From assembly GCA_016081115.2 (NCBI GenBank), contig CM071930.1, forward strand, positions 22,325,520-22,389,519: a DNA stretch of 64,000 nucleotides. Direction: 5' to 3'. The translations under genes and the position numbers were made by a program. Positions within the stretch are counted from its first letter, which is position 1; each line of letters starts with the position of its first letter. This DNA is from Rehmannia glutinosa. Lineage: Eukaryota; Streptophyta; Magnoliopsida; Lamiales; Orobanchaceae. This document shows positions 1 through 10,740 of this stretch, one piece after another. The notes beneath the pieces were generated by a model. That model was not told where the DNA came from and made no database searches. It saw only the letters and a program-made list of their open reading frames with translations.

Positions 1-1204
1 AGTTGTTCTGGCAACAGTTGGGTCTTCTAATTGCCTCTGCTGACTATCCTCAGCAGACTGGGCTGTTTCTTCAATCACTTCGAGATCGCACTTCTTGGCT
101 ATCTCGAGAGATTTTCTTCACCGAGTGGCGGAGACTCATTTGTCTTCTCAAGCTCCGAGAGCTTGGTGAGTCTATTCCTTCTCTTGGTCCTCACCAGTGG
201 AATTTCTGGTTTGGAGACTTCTTCTTCAGATTCTTGGCGGCAGGGGCCGGAGCATCTTTCTTTGACTGAGGAGCTGCCTTTCTAGGCTTGGCAGTCCTCT
301 TCTTTCTAATGGCCGGAGAAGGTATTTGGCCTTCCTTCTCCACCTCGGCTGTGTGGGCAGGCGACTCGACCGCAGGGGCAGGCGACTCGGCTAAGGGCAA
401 AAGTGCGTCTTTCTTCTTTCTTTGCAGGCAACTTTCTTCTTTTGTTGCAAGGCGACTCTCTTCATTGGAGAGGAGGAAGCAATTTTGTATCAACAGGGTC
501 AGCTAATTCCCCCTCACTGGTATCTGCACTCTTGGCATAGGCTCTCTTCTAGGCTCCAGACAGGTTGGCCCTAAACATCTTCTTGTTTACATGGAAAGGC
601 TTTCCATGTCTAAGAGGGATTCCCTTTACCTCCATCAAATGGCCAATGACTAGGCCATAGCCAAGTGATCCTCCAAAGGATCCGTCCTCCTTGATGGATT
701 TGTTGCCAACGTTCTGGCAGAGTCTGCTGTAAATGAATTCTGCCAAATTGATCTTCTTTTCTTCCATGATCGCAACCATGACGATCAGCTTGGTTTTGGA
801 CAGCTGATTGAAGCTGCCAAACTTCATGTCTACACTCTTAGCGACGATATCCATCAGTTTATGATAATCGTCCTTCATCAGCTTCTTGTTAGCTGTGTAG
901 ACCACTTTTGCAGCACACTCGGGTTTGGCCACTTCTTTCCATGCATCAACCAAGTTGACATCGACTTCATATATCTCTGACATGCCTTCTGACGACAGTA
1001 AACAGTGCTCCGCAAGGTCCTTAGCAGTGATTAATATGTCCTTGCGGTGGACGGAGGATTTAATCCCTTCGTCCTGCACCTCGGCGTTAACATAAAACTG
1101 GGCAACTTCTTCAACGTATGTCATTTGATATTCCATCGTGAGAAAAGGTTTGAGTCCTGATTTCTCGATTTTATCTGCTATTTTCTTCACTAAGTAATGA
1201 TCAG
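1..1204 (-). pseudogene. SIRE-a third-ORF (env-like) fragment
   Basis: Remnant of the extra ORF that SIRE-type copia elements carry after pol; it continues past the left window edge. The clearest stretch is 1204 down to 549, with the motif VAQFYVNAEV followed by SSVHRKD and CLLSSEGM. The same motifs recur in SIRE-d (26591-27172) and, broken, in SIRE-e (from 36686). Below 549 comes a Lys/Pro/Ala-rich linker in other frames (493-191). The normal N-terminus is missing: the first codons are read from LTR sequence, because the ORF is fused directly to the middle of an LTR near 1204. The FYVNA-type block resembles the domain listed as putative plant transposon protein (Transposase_32); that match is from memory of the family pattern. 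No signal peptide or membrane segment is visible, so 'env-like' describes position only. Confidence 0.75.
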
Positions 1205-2289
1205 AGTACAAAGTGGTTATCAGTCTAGAGACAAGTCTTGATCACGCAGCTGACTTGCTTCTTCGACTCAGTCTGGAGATGCCTTGGTCACACAGCTGGC
1301 TTCTCATCCGACTCAGCTTCTTCATAGGGCGAATGCCTTGCTACTTCAGCTTACTTTCTCAAGCTTCTTGGATTTGATCATGAAGCCCTCCAATAACTTG
1401 AGATTGGTTCGACCTTGAACCTTCCTACAATCCTCCTTGGAAAGTAGACCCCTTTCGATTCTTCAAAAGTTTCCTCTTCAACAGTTTGAAGTTGTCTTTC
1501 TTTCATAGCTTAGTGTTGGATCAATTTCCTTCGAGATTTAGGCTTGAGGATTTTGCTTGAATAACTTGAGAATATTTTGCAGGTTACAATTTGAATATTG
1601 CTTGTTATCTCAGGTGTGCAAGGTAACCATTTCTCAAAGTGATTCCTCAACCTTTTATAGTGAACTTTCAAAAATCTGCCCGTTGAAGAGATAGGCTGAT
1701 TTTCAAAATTGTCATGTCTTGTTACAGTCCTTGATGTTGATATTTCCTCGTATTTAATGTCTTGCAGCATTGCAGCGTTTCTGACACTTGGTGCAGTGCT
1801 TCCCATTGGTTTGTTCCTTTTGCACACAATCGGAACTAACACTTTATCTCGACAACTTTAATGAGTTATTATTCGAGTAACATTCTTGACTTTTATCAAC
1901 GGATCTCGTTGATTGTCTTGACTTGATCGCAGATCTTTTATTCCCATGTGACTTGAGTTAGCTTCCAATCAATGGATGACTCATCTGCCACTTCAACTTG
2001 AGACTTGGCTTCTTGAGTTGACTTGACTGACTCTTCATACAGTTGTATCACGGTGATACTCCTTGAGTCGAGTCCTTGATCTTCTTTCTTGGCCATACTT
2101 AGATGTTTCTCAGCGGAGTCTTGACTTCAGTCTTCAGTTGACTTCTTGTATTCCCAGGTATAGCTGACTTAACTCAGCTTGATCAGCCCTATCTATTACA
2201 ATACGAATTACAAGGAAAATGAGGTGCCAACTTTCTAGTCTAAGTTTTACATGGCATTCATCAAAATCTAAACAATAAATTTCCCAACA
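1205..2289 (-). repeat. SIRE-a 5' LTR, first two thirds
   Basis: Minus-strand LTR of the SIRE family. It starts (reading minus) at 2289 with TGTTGGGAAATTTATTG, the same start as the LTRs of SIRE-e and SIRE-f. It runs to about 1205, matching the first 1.12 kb of the 1.58-kb SIRE-f LTR. The reversed TATA box (TATAAAAG) is at 1652-1659. The last third of the LTR, the primer site, gag and pol are absent. The sequence passes straight into the third ORF at a shared ctctgatca-like stretch, so a large internal deletion has occurred. Confidence 0.85.
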
Positions 2290-2905
2290 GAAGAGATAGG
2301 CTATTTTCAAATGTCACTTTCTTGTTCGTTGGCTTGTCTTTTCTTGACTTGCAGCATTGTGATAGTGACCCTTCCTCGTATTAAATGACTCTGCATATTT
2401 TTAGGTCCTGACACAAGCTTCAGTGCTTCCCATTGGTTTATTCATTTTGCACGCTTTTGGGACTAGCACTTTAAGACATGGCAGTATGGATGTATTACTA
2501 TTTTAAGTAATATCCTTGATTTCCGTGCAACATATTAATTTTAGTCGACTTGACTGGAGAACTACCTTTACCCCTTTGACTTGAGTCAGCTCCAATCATT
2601 TGGGAATGACTCAATTGTCAATTCAACCGGTAGACTCTGCTCCTGACTAACTTGATTGACACTTCTTCAACCTCTACTCAGTTGTTCCTCAGCTGGATCT
2701 CTTTTAGTCGAGTCTTTGCCTTCTATCTTGACCACACTCAGCTGACACACAGTTGAGTCTTCACTTTAGTCTTCAGTTGACTTCTTGCATTCTTCAACAT
2801 AGCTGACTTCACTCAACTTATGCAGTCTTATCTATTACAAAATAGAAATACAAGGAAAATGGGTGCCATTAGGTATCATCAAAATCTAATAATAAATTTA
2901 CTAAC
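2290..2905 (-). repeat. SIRE-b LTR, 5' part only
   Basis: A second, more diverged minus-strand SIRE LTR. It starts (minus) at 2905 with TGTTAGTAAATTTATTA and stops where SIRE-a begins, at the cctatctctt position of the family. It lacks a polypurine tract next to 2905, which marks it as a 5' LTR (or solo LTR) rather than a 3' LTR. The neighbouring bases at 2906 belong to the Athila leader, so SIRE-b was inserted in that element. The rest of SIRE-b should lie left of the window. Confidence 0.75.
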
Positions 2906-3085
2906 AACTGTTACCAAGTAGTCTTAATCCTAATCTAGATTAGTTTAGGTAATATTAGTTCGTGTTACTCATTGAGTTCTCTGTTTATGCAAAATCTTAA
3001 AGATATTAATTTATTTCCTTTTGATCCAGAGATTGAAAAGACATTTTGAGCAACCAGAGCAACAAAGCGAGCAGAGAATCAAGCA
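2906..3085 (+). other. ATH leader upstream of gag
   Basis: AT-rich non-coding stretch between the SIRE-b junction and the first Athila gag ATG at 3086. No LTR end or primer binding site is present, which is expected if these lie on the far side of SIRE-b. Confidence 0.5.
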
Positions 3086-4415
3086 ATGGCAGACGACAGG
3101 GAAAATGAGAACAACGGGAACCTGGTTTTTAATGTTCTACCATAGCCCGAGGCACATGAAAGGGAAATTTAGGATTGTTTTCGGCCGACTATGAACTAGA
3201 ACTACTATGGAATTGTGCACCAGCCTATAAATGCAAATAATTTCGAATTGAAGTCGGGCCTCATAAGCATGGTTCAACATAATCAGTTTGGGGGAAGCCC
3301 AGTGGATGATCCGAATACCCATCTGGCTACATTCTTGGAGATTTGCGACACCATCAAGAGAATGGCGTGTCTGATGAGGATATTAGATTGAGGCTTTTCC
3401 CGTTCTTACTCCGGGATAAAGCCAGACAATGGTTGGAGACATTCGCCCCTAGGAGTATCACTAGCTGGGATGATCTAACGCAAAAACATTTCGCAAATTT
3501 TTTTCCTCCCAGCAATACGCTCCAACTGAAAAACGAGATAGCTCAATTCCAACAGATTAATTTTGAGTCATTATATGAAGCTTGGGAGTGATTTAAAGAT
3601 TTGTTATGGAGGTGCCCATATCATGGTTATGCAGACTGGCAGAGGGTTCAATATTTTTACAACAGGCTGAATGCACATACAAGGACGAAATTAGATGCGA
3701 CAGCAGGAGGTACATTGATGGCTAAAACTCCGACTGTGGTATTACTTCTGCTTGAAAAAATGGCCACAAACAGTTATCAATGGCCCTCCGAGAGGTCAGC
3801 ACCCAAGAAAGTTGTTGGTGTTCTTGAACTAGTTATAATGTCTGCTTTAGCAGCTCAAATCTCGAGCCTGACTAAGGAATTAGCGATCATGAATTCTAGT
3901 GGAACACCGCAACAAGATGAGATCCCACCCGTGGCTGTTCATGCAGCCACCACTCACGATGCCGAGCAAGTCAATTATGTGAATAACCGGGACTTTAATA
4001 ATAGAGGTAATTCATTACCGACTCACTATCACCCGGGACTTTGCAATCATGAGAATATCTCTTATAGAAATAAAGGAATGTATTGAACCCACCTCTGGGT
4101 TATCCCAACCCATCTAGTTCCAATGCACCCTGAGGTGAAAAGAAGCAGTCGCTAGAAGAGATACTCGGCTCATTCATAGGAGAGAATAGGAATCGATTGA
4201 ATAGAAGTGATGCACATATTGATAATCTAGGTAAAAAGATGAATACAATGGAGACACAAATTAGGTCAATCGAGACACAAATGGGTCAGTTGGTGACAAC
4301 AGTAAATTCATTGCAAAGCAGAGGGATTTCCGAGTGATACAGAGGTTAATCCAAGAGAGAAATGCAATGTAATTTATGTAAAGAATGAGTCAGAAATTCA
4401 GCATGCACCCGAGCA
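3086..4415 (+). pseudogene. gag: ATH Gag (Athila), broken
   Basis: Structural capsid protein of an Athila element. The ATG at 3086 opens MADDREN. After two or more stops the core domain is clear: NNFELKSGL, DPNTHL, then from 3343 IRLRLFPFLLRDKARQWL, SITSWDDL and ESLYEAWE, which is the retrotransposon gag core. A TGA interrupts at 3589-3591 and the frame resumes with FKDLLWRCPYHG and QRVQYFYNRL. The C-terminal part at about 4140-4330 encodes SLEEILGSFIGEN and a heptad-like ETQIRSIETQMGQL segment. There is no CCHC knuckle, as is usual for Athila. At least three stops and two frame changes make it a pseudogene. Confidence 0.8.
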
Positions 4416-5031
4416 GTTGTCCATATATGCGAAGAGAGTGGAATCAAAGAAAATGAAGTTGGAGAGGTTTGAGACTGTCTATGCCAGTGCGATAGTGCAG
4501 AGTAAATTACCTCAGAAAATGAAGGATCCATGGAGTTTTACTATTCCTTGTACTATTAGAGGAGTTCTCTTTGAAAAACCACTTTATGATCTTGGTTCCA
4601 ACGTGAATCTTATATCCTTATCTTGTCACGAAGCTTGGGCTTGGGGATGTGAAACCATCCAATATCACATTGTAATTTGCAGATCGATCCATCACCTATC
4701 CTTGGGGAAATTCCCTGTGGATTTTGTAGTGTTGGACGTGAAGGAGGACCAAAATATACCTATAATCTTTGGTCGGCCATTTTTAGGTACAACAAGAGCA
4801 TTGATTGATGTAGAAACAGGGGACTTGACTCTGCGGGCCAATAAGGAGGAAGTCGTGTTCACCATCCATCTAACCAAAAGGCTTAAATTTGAATCCAATG
4901 ATGGTCATCAGATGGATGGGCATCGAGCTGAAGATATTGGTGGTTGGGAAGTATCTAAGGGAAAATGGACAATGTTCCCATTGGAGCTCCAACTCGATGA
5001 TAATCTGACAAATTCCGGTAGAAGACTATAA
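4416..5031 (+). pseudogene. pol: ATH aspartic protease domain
   Basis: Retroviral-type aspartic protease region that would cleave the Gag-Pol polyprotein. The frame is open for 204 codons from 4417. The catalytic motif reads DLGSNVNLI at about 4591-4617; Athila proteases usually have DLG rather than DTG, so this is not by itself a loss. The flap and second conserved block are visible as VVLDVKEDQNIPIIFGRPFL. It ends at a TAA at 5029-5031. In a complete element RT would follow; here the post-pol non-coding region follows within a few bases, so pol is deleted after the protease. Confidence 0.75.
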
Positions 5032-5767
5032 GCTTACTGCTTCTTGGGAGGCAACCCAAGCCCCTTTTATTGCTTTAGTAGTTGTCAGTATAGTTTGGTA
5101 GTTACTTTCATCTTATTGCATCATAGTAGTAAATTTTGCATTATTAGGATTATTTGAGTTGTATCTTATCCCAACCCCTTTTATTGCATGTTCATGAAGC
5201 AATTTTGATGGAAAACTGGGCAGAAGAAGCCACATAGACTCTGCTGCAACGTGCATTAGAAAATTTAGCTGAAGCACTCCAGCGTTGTAGTGCCCAAATA
5301 GGCACGCCACAGTGCGACCCTCAAAATCCAAGTAGGGGGCATTTTAACCCAGCGCTGCACCGTGCGTCCGCGTCTCCATATTATAACAGCAGCAGCCTGG
5401 GTTTTCTTTTAAAAAAAAGCATAACATCACACCTCTTTTTGGTTCGAACTCGACGCCACACCCCTCCCCTACCAAAACTCACACAACTCCCACTCCATCT
5501 TCACAAGGAAGCATTCTCACACAACACACATCATCTTCATCTTCTCCACCATCATTTGGCAAGTTTGCTTCCCCTCAAATCCCTACCCATGGTTTTCACC
5601 CTATTTCTCTATTTAGGTTTGTGGTTTGTGGTGGTTTGGGATAATTGTTGTTGATTGTTGGATTGTGGATTGAATGTTCATGCTTGAATTAGGTTTTGGT
5701 GTTGGATTTTGGGATTAAATTGAGTTATCCATTGCATTTAGTTTCTTTTTCCATATTCATACATACT
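5032..5767 (+). other. ATH post-pol region, left piece
   Basis: Mostly non-coding. The block 'cttcttgggaggcaaccca' near 5041-5059 is the conserved sequence found after pol in Athila elements. A 71-codon ORF at 5439-5654 starts MVRTRRHTPPLPK and is His/Leu/Pro-rich. Its start resembles the beginning of Athila third ORFs, but I cannot assign a function. The piece ends at the TAT-1 insertion. Confidence 0.5.
5731..5767 (+). repeat. 37-bp direct repeat, left of TAT-1
   Basis: This 37-bp stretch ending catact is repeated at 18228-18264 with four substitutions. It abuts the TAT-1 5' LTR. Only the last 5 bp (atact) would be expected as a target site duplication. Confidence 0.8.
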
Positions 5768-5827
5768 TGATAAGGATTAATATAGTGCGGGATAAGCTAA
5801 TGGACTTTACCTATTAGGTCGAACTAA

Positions 5828-6010
5828 TGGGCTTCGTGCATTGGGCCGACCTGTTAAGTCCCACGCATTGGGCCGACCTATTGAGTCCCATGCATTGGGT
5901 TGATCTATTAAGTCCCAAGCACTGCGTTGATCCGTTATGCCCCAAGCATTGGGCCGATCTGCTAAGCCTCCACGCATAGGCCGATCTGTTGAGCCTCATT
6001 TGTTGGGTTG
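5828..6010 (+). repeat. 27-bp tandem repeats inside TAT-1 5' LTR
   Basis: About six to seven degenerate copies of a unit like gggccgatctgttaagtccc followed by aagcatt. The same array is in the 3' LTR at about 17460-17645, so it was present before insertion. An apparent minus-strand ORF across it only reads the repeat. Confidence 0.8.
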
Positions 6011-6387
6011 TGCTATTCTCACTGGTTGGGATTTGTTACACCTTAATCATTGGGCCGAGTTGCTTCAGTTCCTTGAGTAAGGATAGACTGATCTATTAGG
6101 CCTTTATAGATGAGCATAAGCTAAAGATTGGTTAAAGTGTTGTCCTTTAACTTAGTCCAACGTGTTGGCGAGTCGCATAGAGGTGATCTTAGATCAGGGG
6201 GAGATTCATCAAGAATGGGCATGAAAGCTGTTGATTTTGTGACCCGAAGTGTAACAGATCAACTCGGGTCCGAAGTCCTTGGGAGACAAATTAGGTTTTT
6301 GAAGATTCGATCCTATTTTAATCATGATTCTGTTACTAAATCGTAATAGAATCCTGGATTTTACGGAAACCCTAATCCGGGCTAAGC

Positions 6388-6395
6388 TATAAAAG
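6388..6395 (+). promoter_or_regulatory. TATA box of TAT-1 5' LTR
   Basis: TATAAAAG in the context gctaagctataaaagccc. The equivalent site in the 3' LTR (18018-18025) reads TACAAAAG, so only the 5' LTR keeps the consensus. Confidence 0.6.
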
Positions 6396-6577
6396 CCCAA
6401 GTCCGGGTTCATTCTTAACCTAATTACACTTTTTCATATCTCTAATATTTTCTCCTCTTTCTTTTTCTGCAAGTTTTTGACTTAAGCATCGGAGAGGTCA
6501 CGCCGGAGCACCCCTCTGTCTCCCCTTTTTTGTGTAGGTTTACGGTGGAGCTCGTCGGAAGGCAAGTTTGCGAGAGA

Positions 6578-6595
6578 GGCACCGTCTATGGGAAC
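6578..6595 (+). other. TAT-1 primer binding site
   Basis: ggcaccgtctatgggaac, immediately after the LTR. It resembles the GGYGCCGTCTRTGGGAA primer site common in plant gypsy elements, with changes. I do not assign the tRNA. Confidence 0.6.
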
Positions 6596-6633
6596 TTTTA
6601 GAGCAAGGGCGTGAGCTTCGAAGAACAGTGGTT

Positions 6634-7676
6634 ATGGAGGATTTACGGAGGAATGTGGCGGAAGACCTAAATTGCACACCATTGGGCGATACCCCGGGAG
6701 GAGTTGCGCGCGAAAACACTAATCCTCCGCCACCACCTCCGGTGGACAGCGAAGGGCAACGGATTCCGAGGGTTGGTATGGATGAGTAAACGCCAATGTC
6801 TGGAGGAGGTGTTGGTTTGGGCCCTATGTTTTTTGAACAATTAGGTGGTTTCATCACTAAGGCCGTCGAGCAGGCAGTAGAAAGGAGGTTGAGGGTTGTG
6901 CTTCTGCCACCACCCCCACCTGTGGTCCCTTCGGTGGGAGAGAATGCAGCTCGGACGCTGGAGGTCGGTGATAAAGGTCGCGGAATGTTACAGCGGACGA
7001 AGTACACTCATCAAGGATGACATAATACATGTCAACCAAGGATCAGGACTAGTCGGAGTGCATGGATGACCTCCATCGCGAAGTGCGGGATATCCGTAGG
7101 AGGGTCGCGGGAGCACCGGAAGGGGCGCCAGTTTGGGTTCGGAGGGAAACTCCCTTCTTGGATGAAGTGATAGCGAATGAGCTCTTGTCCTCCAATCGAG
7201 CTTGGAGTTTCAAATATGATGGTACCATGGACCCCTGGGATCATCTCTGTCATTTTGAAAATGCTGCTCTTCTACATAGATTCACGGATGGCGTGATGTG
7301 TAGAGTTTTTCCTACTACCTTGACGAAGTTAGCTCAGCAGTGGTTCAGTCAGCTTCCTCCAGGTTCCATAAAAAATTTTGATGACTTCAGTTCAGCGTTC
7401 CTTAATCAATTTACGAGCTATCGTAAATACCAAAAGGTGCCCTTAACTCTGTTCAGTATCAAGCAGAGGGAGGGAGAGGGGCTTTGGAGTTATATACAAC
7501 GGTTCACAGTTGCAAAACTAGAGGCGCCTTTGGCTAGTCCGGAGATCTTAGCTAATGCCTTAGCTCAAGGGTTGAAGGATGGGGGATTTTTTGAATCCTT
7601 GGTCATAGAGCCAACTAAGACATTTGATGAGCTGTTAGCTCGGGCAAAGCGACACATTAACTTGGAGGAGGCATGA
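6634..7676 (+). pseudogene. gag: TAT-1 Gag
   Basis: Capsid protein of a Tat-type element. The ATG at 6634 opens MEDLRRNVAED; a TAA at 6787-6789 and a frame change near 7020 break the N-terminal part, which is Pro-rich. The core from 7062 to 7676 is open and diagnostic: FKYDGTMDPWDHL, FENAALLHRFTDG, CRVFPTTLTKLAQQWF, LPPGSIKNFDDF, FTSYRKYQK, LFSIKQREGEGL and LLARAKRHINLEEA. It ends at TGA 7674-7676 where the family normally continues into the protease. Upstream start choice is uncertain because of the broken frame. Confidence 0.85.
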
Positions 7677-8600
7677 AAAATGAAGAGGGAAGAAGGATAG
7701 AAAAGGAGGGATAGGAAGGAAGATCGGGAGGATAAGGGGTCGCAAAAGAAGCCGAAGTCCGAGGTGATGGGTGGACGGTTGAGGTACGAGAAATACACGC
7801 CTTTGGCTTTGCCTTAGGGAAAGGGGCTGGTGGCTATTGAAAGGTACCCCGACCTAAGGTGGCCGGAGGCACATTCGGAGGCACCAGTTATGGTGAAGTG
7901 TAAGGAGTTTTGTAGGCTCCATAATGAGTATGGTCATACCACAGATCAGCGCACACACTTGAGGGATGAGATCAAGAGGCTTATTCAGGCCGGTGATGTC
8001 AAGGAGTTTGTGTATATTGATAGGAAGAAAGAAAAGGGCGAGTACATGCAAGACAATCATGGCTACAACCAGCCTTGGCGAGAGCCGGAGCGGAGGGGGG
8101 AGGAGATGAAGGAGTTGCCTCCATCTCCACCTCCATCTCGGTGGGCAGTGATCCAAATTATAGTAGGAGGACAGAGAGGAGACTCAAGGAGAGCTTGGAA
8201 AAGCTATGTGAGGGCAACAGCTCCAGGTTGGGTGCAGGAGCAATTTAAGGTGGAACAGTTTAGACCAGGGCCGAATATTCAGTTTGGGCCAAATGATAGC
8301 AAGGGTGTCGTGACACCTCAAAGCGATGCTCTTGTGATCACGGCCACGATCTCGAACTATGATGTGCAGTGGGTGTTTGTGGACACGGGAAGCTCGGCGG
8401 ATATCTTGTTCTATGATTACTACAGAAAGATGGATCTCCAGGTCGGGTTGGAATCGGTGGACACGGCACTAGTCGGATTTGCGGGAGGAACCATCCAACC
8501 TATATGTATGATTACTTTACCTGTCTCTTTGGGTAAGGAGCCTAGTCGTAAAATTAGGATGATTTGATTCTTGATAGCAGATGCACCTTCTTCGTATAAT
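7677..8600 (+). pseudogene. pol: TAT-1 Gag C-terminus and protease (first copy)
   Basis: Same frame as the gag core but interrupted by stops at 7674, about 7698 and 7815. The open part 7830-8567 carries a knuckle-like CKEFCRLHNEYGHTTDQ at about residues 24-40. The aspartic protease motif DTGSSADILF has its catalytic Asp codon at 8382. It then continues through LVGFAGGTIQPI. A TGA at 8565-8567 stands where the family has a tryptophan-containing stretch, and the GRPS strand follows after it. The protease active site is intact but sits in a broken polyprotein. A near-identical second protease fragment lies at 10468-10740. Confidence 0.8.
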
Positions 8601-9950
8601 GCTATGATGGGTAGACCGTCTTGAATGCTTTCTAGGTTGTAGTATCAGTGTGTCATTTAAAAATGAAGTTCCTCATAGGAGAGGAGGTCGGTGAGGTCGG
8701 AGGGGACCAGTACATGTCGAGGAAATTATATGTAGAGAGTATTCAAAAGCAGCAAGGAGAAATGTGTTTGATGATGATAAAAATAAAGATGATATAATTA
8801 AACTTGATGAACTTGTGGAACATGTACAACCTAATGAGGAGATGATGATAGTTGAGCTGGTGCCAGGGGACCCTGATAAGGTCACCAAGGTCGGGAAGGG
8901 ATTGTCGGATGAGCTGAGAGAAAAGCTCGTGGAATTTTTGAGAAACAATATTGATGTGTTTGCTTGGTCAGCAAAGGATTTGGTGGGGATTGATCTGAGT
9001 ATCGCTGAGCATAGGCTCAATGTGAATCCATCATATAGGCCGGTAAAACAAAAGAAGTGAAATTTTGGTCCTAAGAAAGATGCTATAATCCGAGCAAAGG
9101 TGCAAAAGTTATTGAATGTGGGGCATATCAAAGAGATTCAGTTTCCGGAGTGGTTGTCTAACGCAGTGCTAGTGCCAAAGACGGAGGATGATTGGAGGAT
9201 GTGGGTGGATTTTCGTGATTTGAATAGGGCTTGCCCAAAGGACTATTATACATTGCCTTGAATCGATTAGCTGGTGGACTCGGCCGGGGGTGTGAGTTGC
9301 TGAGCATGATGGACGATCGCAGGTTACCATCGATCGTCAGTTAGCGAGAGGAGGACCAAAAAGAGAATGAGCTTCATCACCTCTTTTGGTACCTTTTGCT
9401 ATGTGGTGATGCCATTTAGATTGTAGAATGCAGGAGCCACGTATTAGAGATTAGTGGATAAAATGTTTGAGGGACAACTCGGAGGAACATGGAGGTATAT
9501 GTGGATGACATGGTAGTCAAGAGCATGGAAGCAGTGGATCATGTGAGGGACTTAGCTGAGACGTTTGATACTTTGAGAAAATACCGAATGAAGCTCAATC
9601 GTAAGAAATGTGATTTTGGCGTGAGGTTGGGAAAATTCTTAGGGTATATGGTGACGGAGAAGGGAATAGAGGCTAATCCGAAGAAGGTTAGAGACATTAG
9701 AGAAATGGCACCACCTCGGGATGCTAAAGAGGTGCAATGTCTGACAAGTCGGCTGACAGCCTTGAATAGATTTATTTCTCGCTTGGCGGAGAGGAGTTTG
9801 CCTTTTTTTAAGGTGTTAAGGAAGGGAAAAAAGTTTGTTTGGGATGAGGATTTCCAGAGAGCTTTCGATGATTTGAAAGAGTACTTAGCCAATTTGTCAT
9901 TACTGATTAAACCGGTGCCGGGAGAACACTGTACTTATACATCTCGGTAG
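8601..9950 (+). pseudogene. pol: TAT-1 reverse transcriptase, copy 1
   Basis: Ty3/gypsy RT. The leader 8764-9060 gives DVFAWSAKDLVGID and HRLNVNPSYRPVKQKK; after a TGA come PKKDAIIRAKVQKLL, AVLVPKTEDDWRMWVDFRDLN and ACPKDYYTLP. Stops replace Arg and Gln just after that (tgaatcgattag), consistent with C-to-T decay. The finger-palm part is scrambled at about 9285-9360. The active-site YVDD is intact at 9498-9509, inside the open stretch 9489-9950 (VYVDDMVVKS, KFLGYMVTEKGIEANP). A TAG near 9948 ends it. The same stops are in copy 2, so decay came before the duplication. Confidence 0.85.
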
Positions 9951-10467
9951 GAGAGCAAGGTGTTAGCACGGTCTTGATTAGGGAGGTGAGGTCGACCCAG
10001 AGGCCAGTGTACTACGCCAGTAAGGTGCTGAAGAATGCCGAGCTGCGGTACGCAAAGATTGAGAAGACGGGTTTAGCACTAGTGGTAACTGCAAGGAGGC
10101 TTCGGCCATATTTTCTCTCGCATAAGGTAATTATCCGAACTAACCTCCCATTAAAAAATGTGACGAGTAGGCCAGAGGTGGTGGGAAGATTGGTGAAATA
10201 GGCTATCGAATTGAGCGAATATTATATCGAGTTTGAGAACAGGTCGGCTATCAAGGCTCAGGCCTTGGCGGATTTTGTTCAAGAGTTGACAAGAGTCGTT
10301 AGCGAAGGAGGAGCATGGGTGATTTATGTGGACGGTTCGGTTGGGAGTTCATGTTGTGGTGCTGGTATTGTCTTAATCAGTCCACAAGGAATCGATAATG
10401 ATTTTGTTGTAAGGTTGGAATTCATGTTGTCTAATAATGATGCGGAGTACGAAGCATTTATCAAAGG
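9951..10467 (+). pseudogene. pol: TAT-1 RNase H and truncated second RNase H, copy 1
   Basis: 9974-10201 encodes the end of the gypsy RNase H (YYASKVL, YAKIEKTGLALV, RRLRPYFLSH). 10211-10467 starts a second RNase H of the archaeal-like type known from Tat elements: WVIYVDGSVGSSCC with the first catalytic Asp and NNDAEYEAFIKG with the Glu. It is cut off there by the duplication join; the rest of that domain exists only after copy 2. Confidence 0.75.
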
Positions 10468-10740
10468 GATGCTCTTGTGATCACGGCCACGATCTCGAAC
10501 TATGATGTGCAGTGGGTGTTTGTGGACACGGGAAGCTCGGCGGATATCTTGTTCTATGATTACTACAGAAAGATGGATCTCCAGGTCGGGTTGGAATCGG
10601 TGGACACGGCACTAGTCGGATTTGCGGGAGGAACCATCCAACTTATATGTATGATTACTTTACCTGTCTCTTTGGGTAAGGAGCCTAGTCGTAAAATTAG
10701 GATGATTTGATTCTTGATAGCAGATGCACCTTCTTCGTAT
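10468..10740 (+). pseudogene. pol: TAT-1 protease fragment, copy 2
   Basis: Starts inside the protease because of the duplication join. It repeats DTGSSADILF (Asp codon at about 10525) and ends with the same TGA as copy 1. It is out of context, fused in DNA behind the truncated RNase H, and cannot be a functional protease. Confidence 0.85.

Larger units (their letters stand above)
5768..6577 (+). repeat. TAT-1 5' LTR
   Basis: Begins TGATAAGGATTAATATAG and matches 17400 onward. Its end is set by the primer site at 6578. It contains a run of 27-bp repeats, a TATA box at 6388-6395 and a poly-T/GTGTAGG stretch before the end. The terminal CA is not clear, so the end may be off by a few bases. 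Confidence 0.85.
8325..10467 (+). repeat. Tandem duplication in TAT-1, copy 1
   Basis: 2143 bp from inside the protease to the middle of the second RNase H. It is repeated as copy 2 (10468-12606) with only scattered differences. The breakpoints share the imperfect 10-mer tcaaagNgat: tcaaagcgat before copy 1, tcaaagggat at the join and at the end of copy 2. Confidence 0.95.

Noticed and set aside
5439..5654. Possible host gene starting MVRTRRHTPP
   Set aside because: Low-complexity His/Leu/Pro content, placed between the Athila post-pol block and an insertion; better read as the start of the Athila third ORF or as non-coding.
5814..5999. Minus-strand repetitive ORF (NRSAQC units)
   Set aside because: It reads the 27-bp LTR repeats; 27 is a multiple of three, so the frame stays open by chance.
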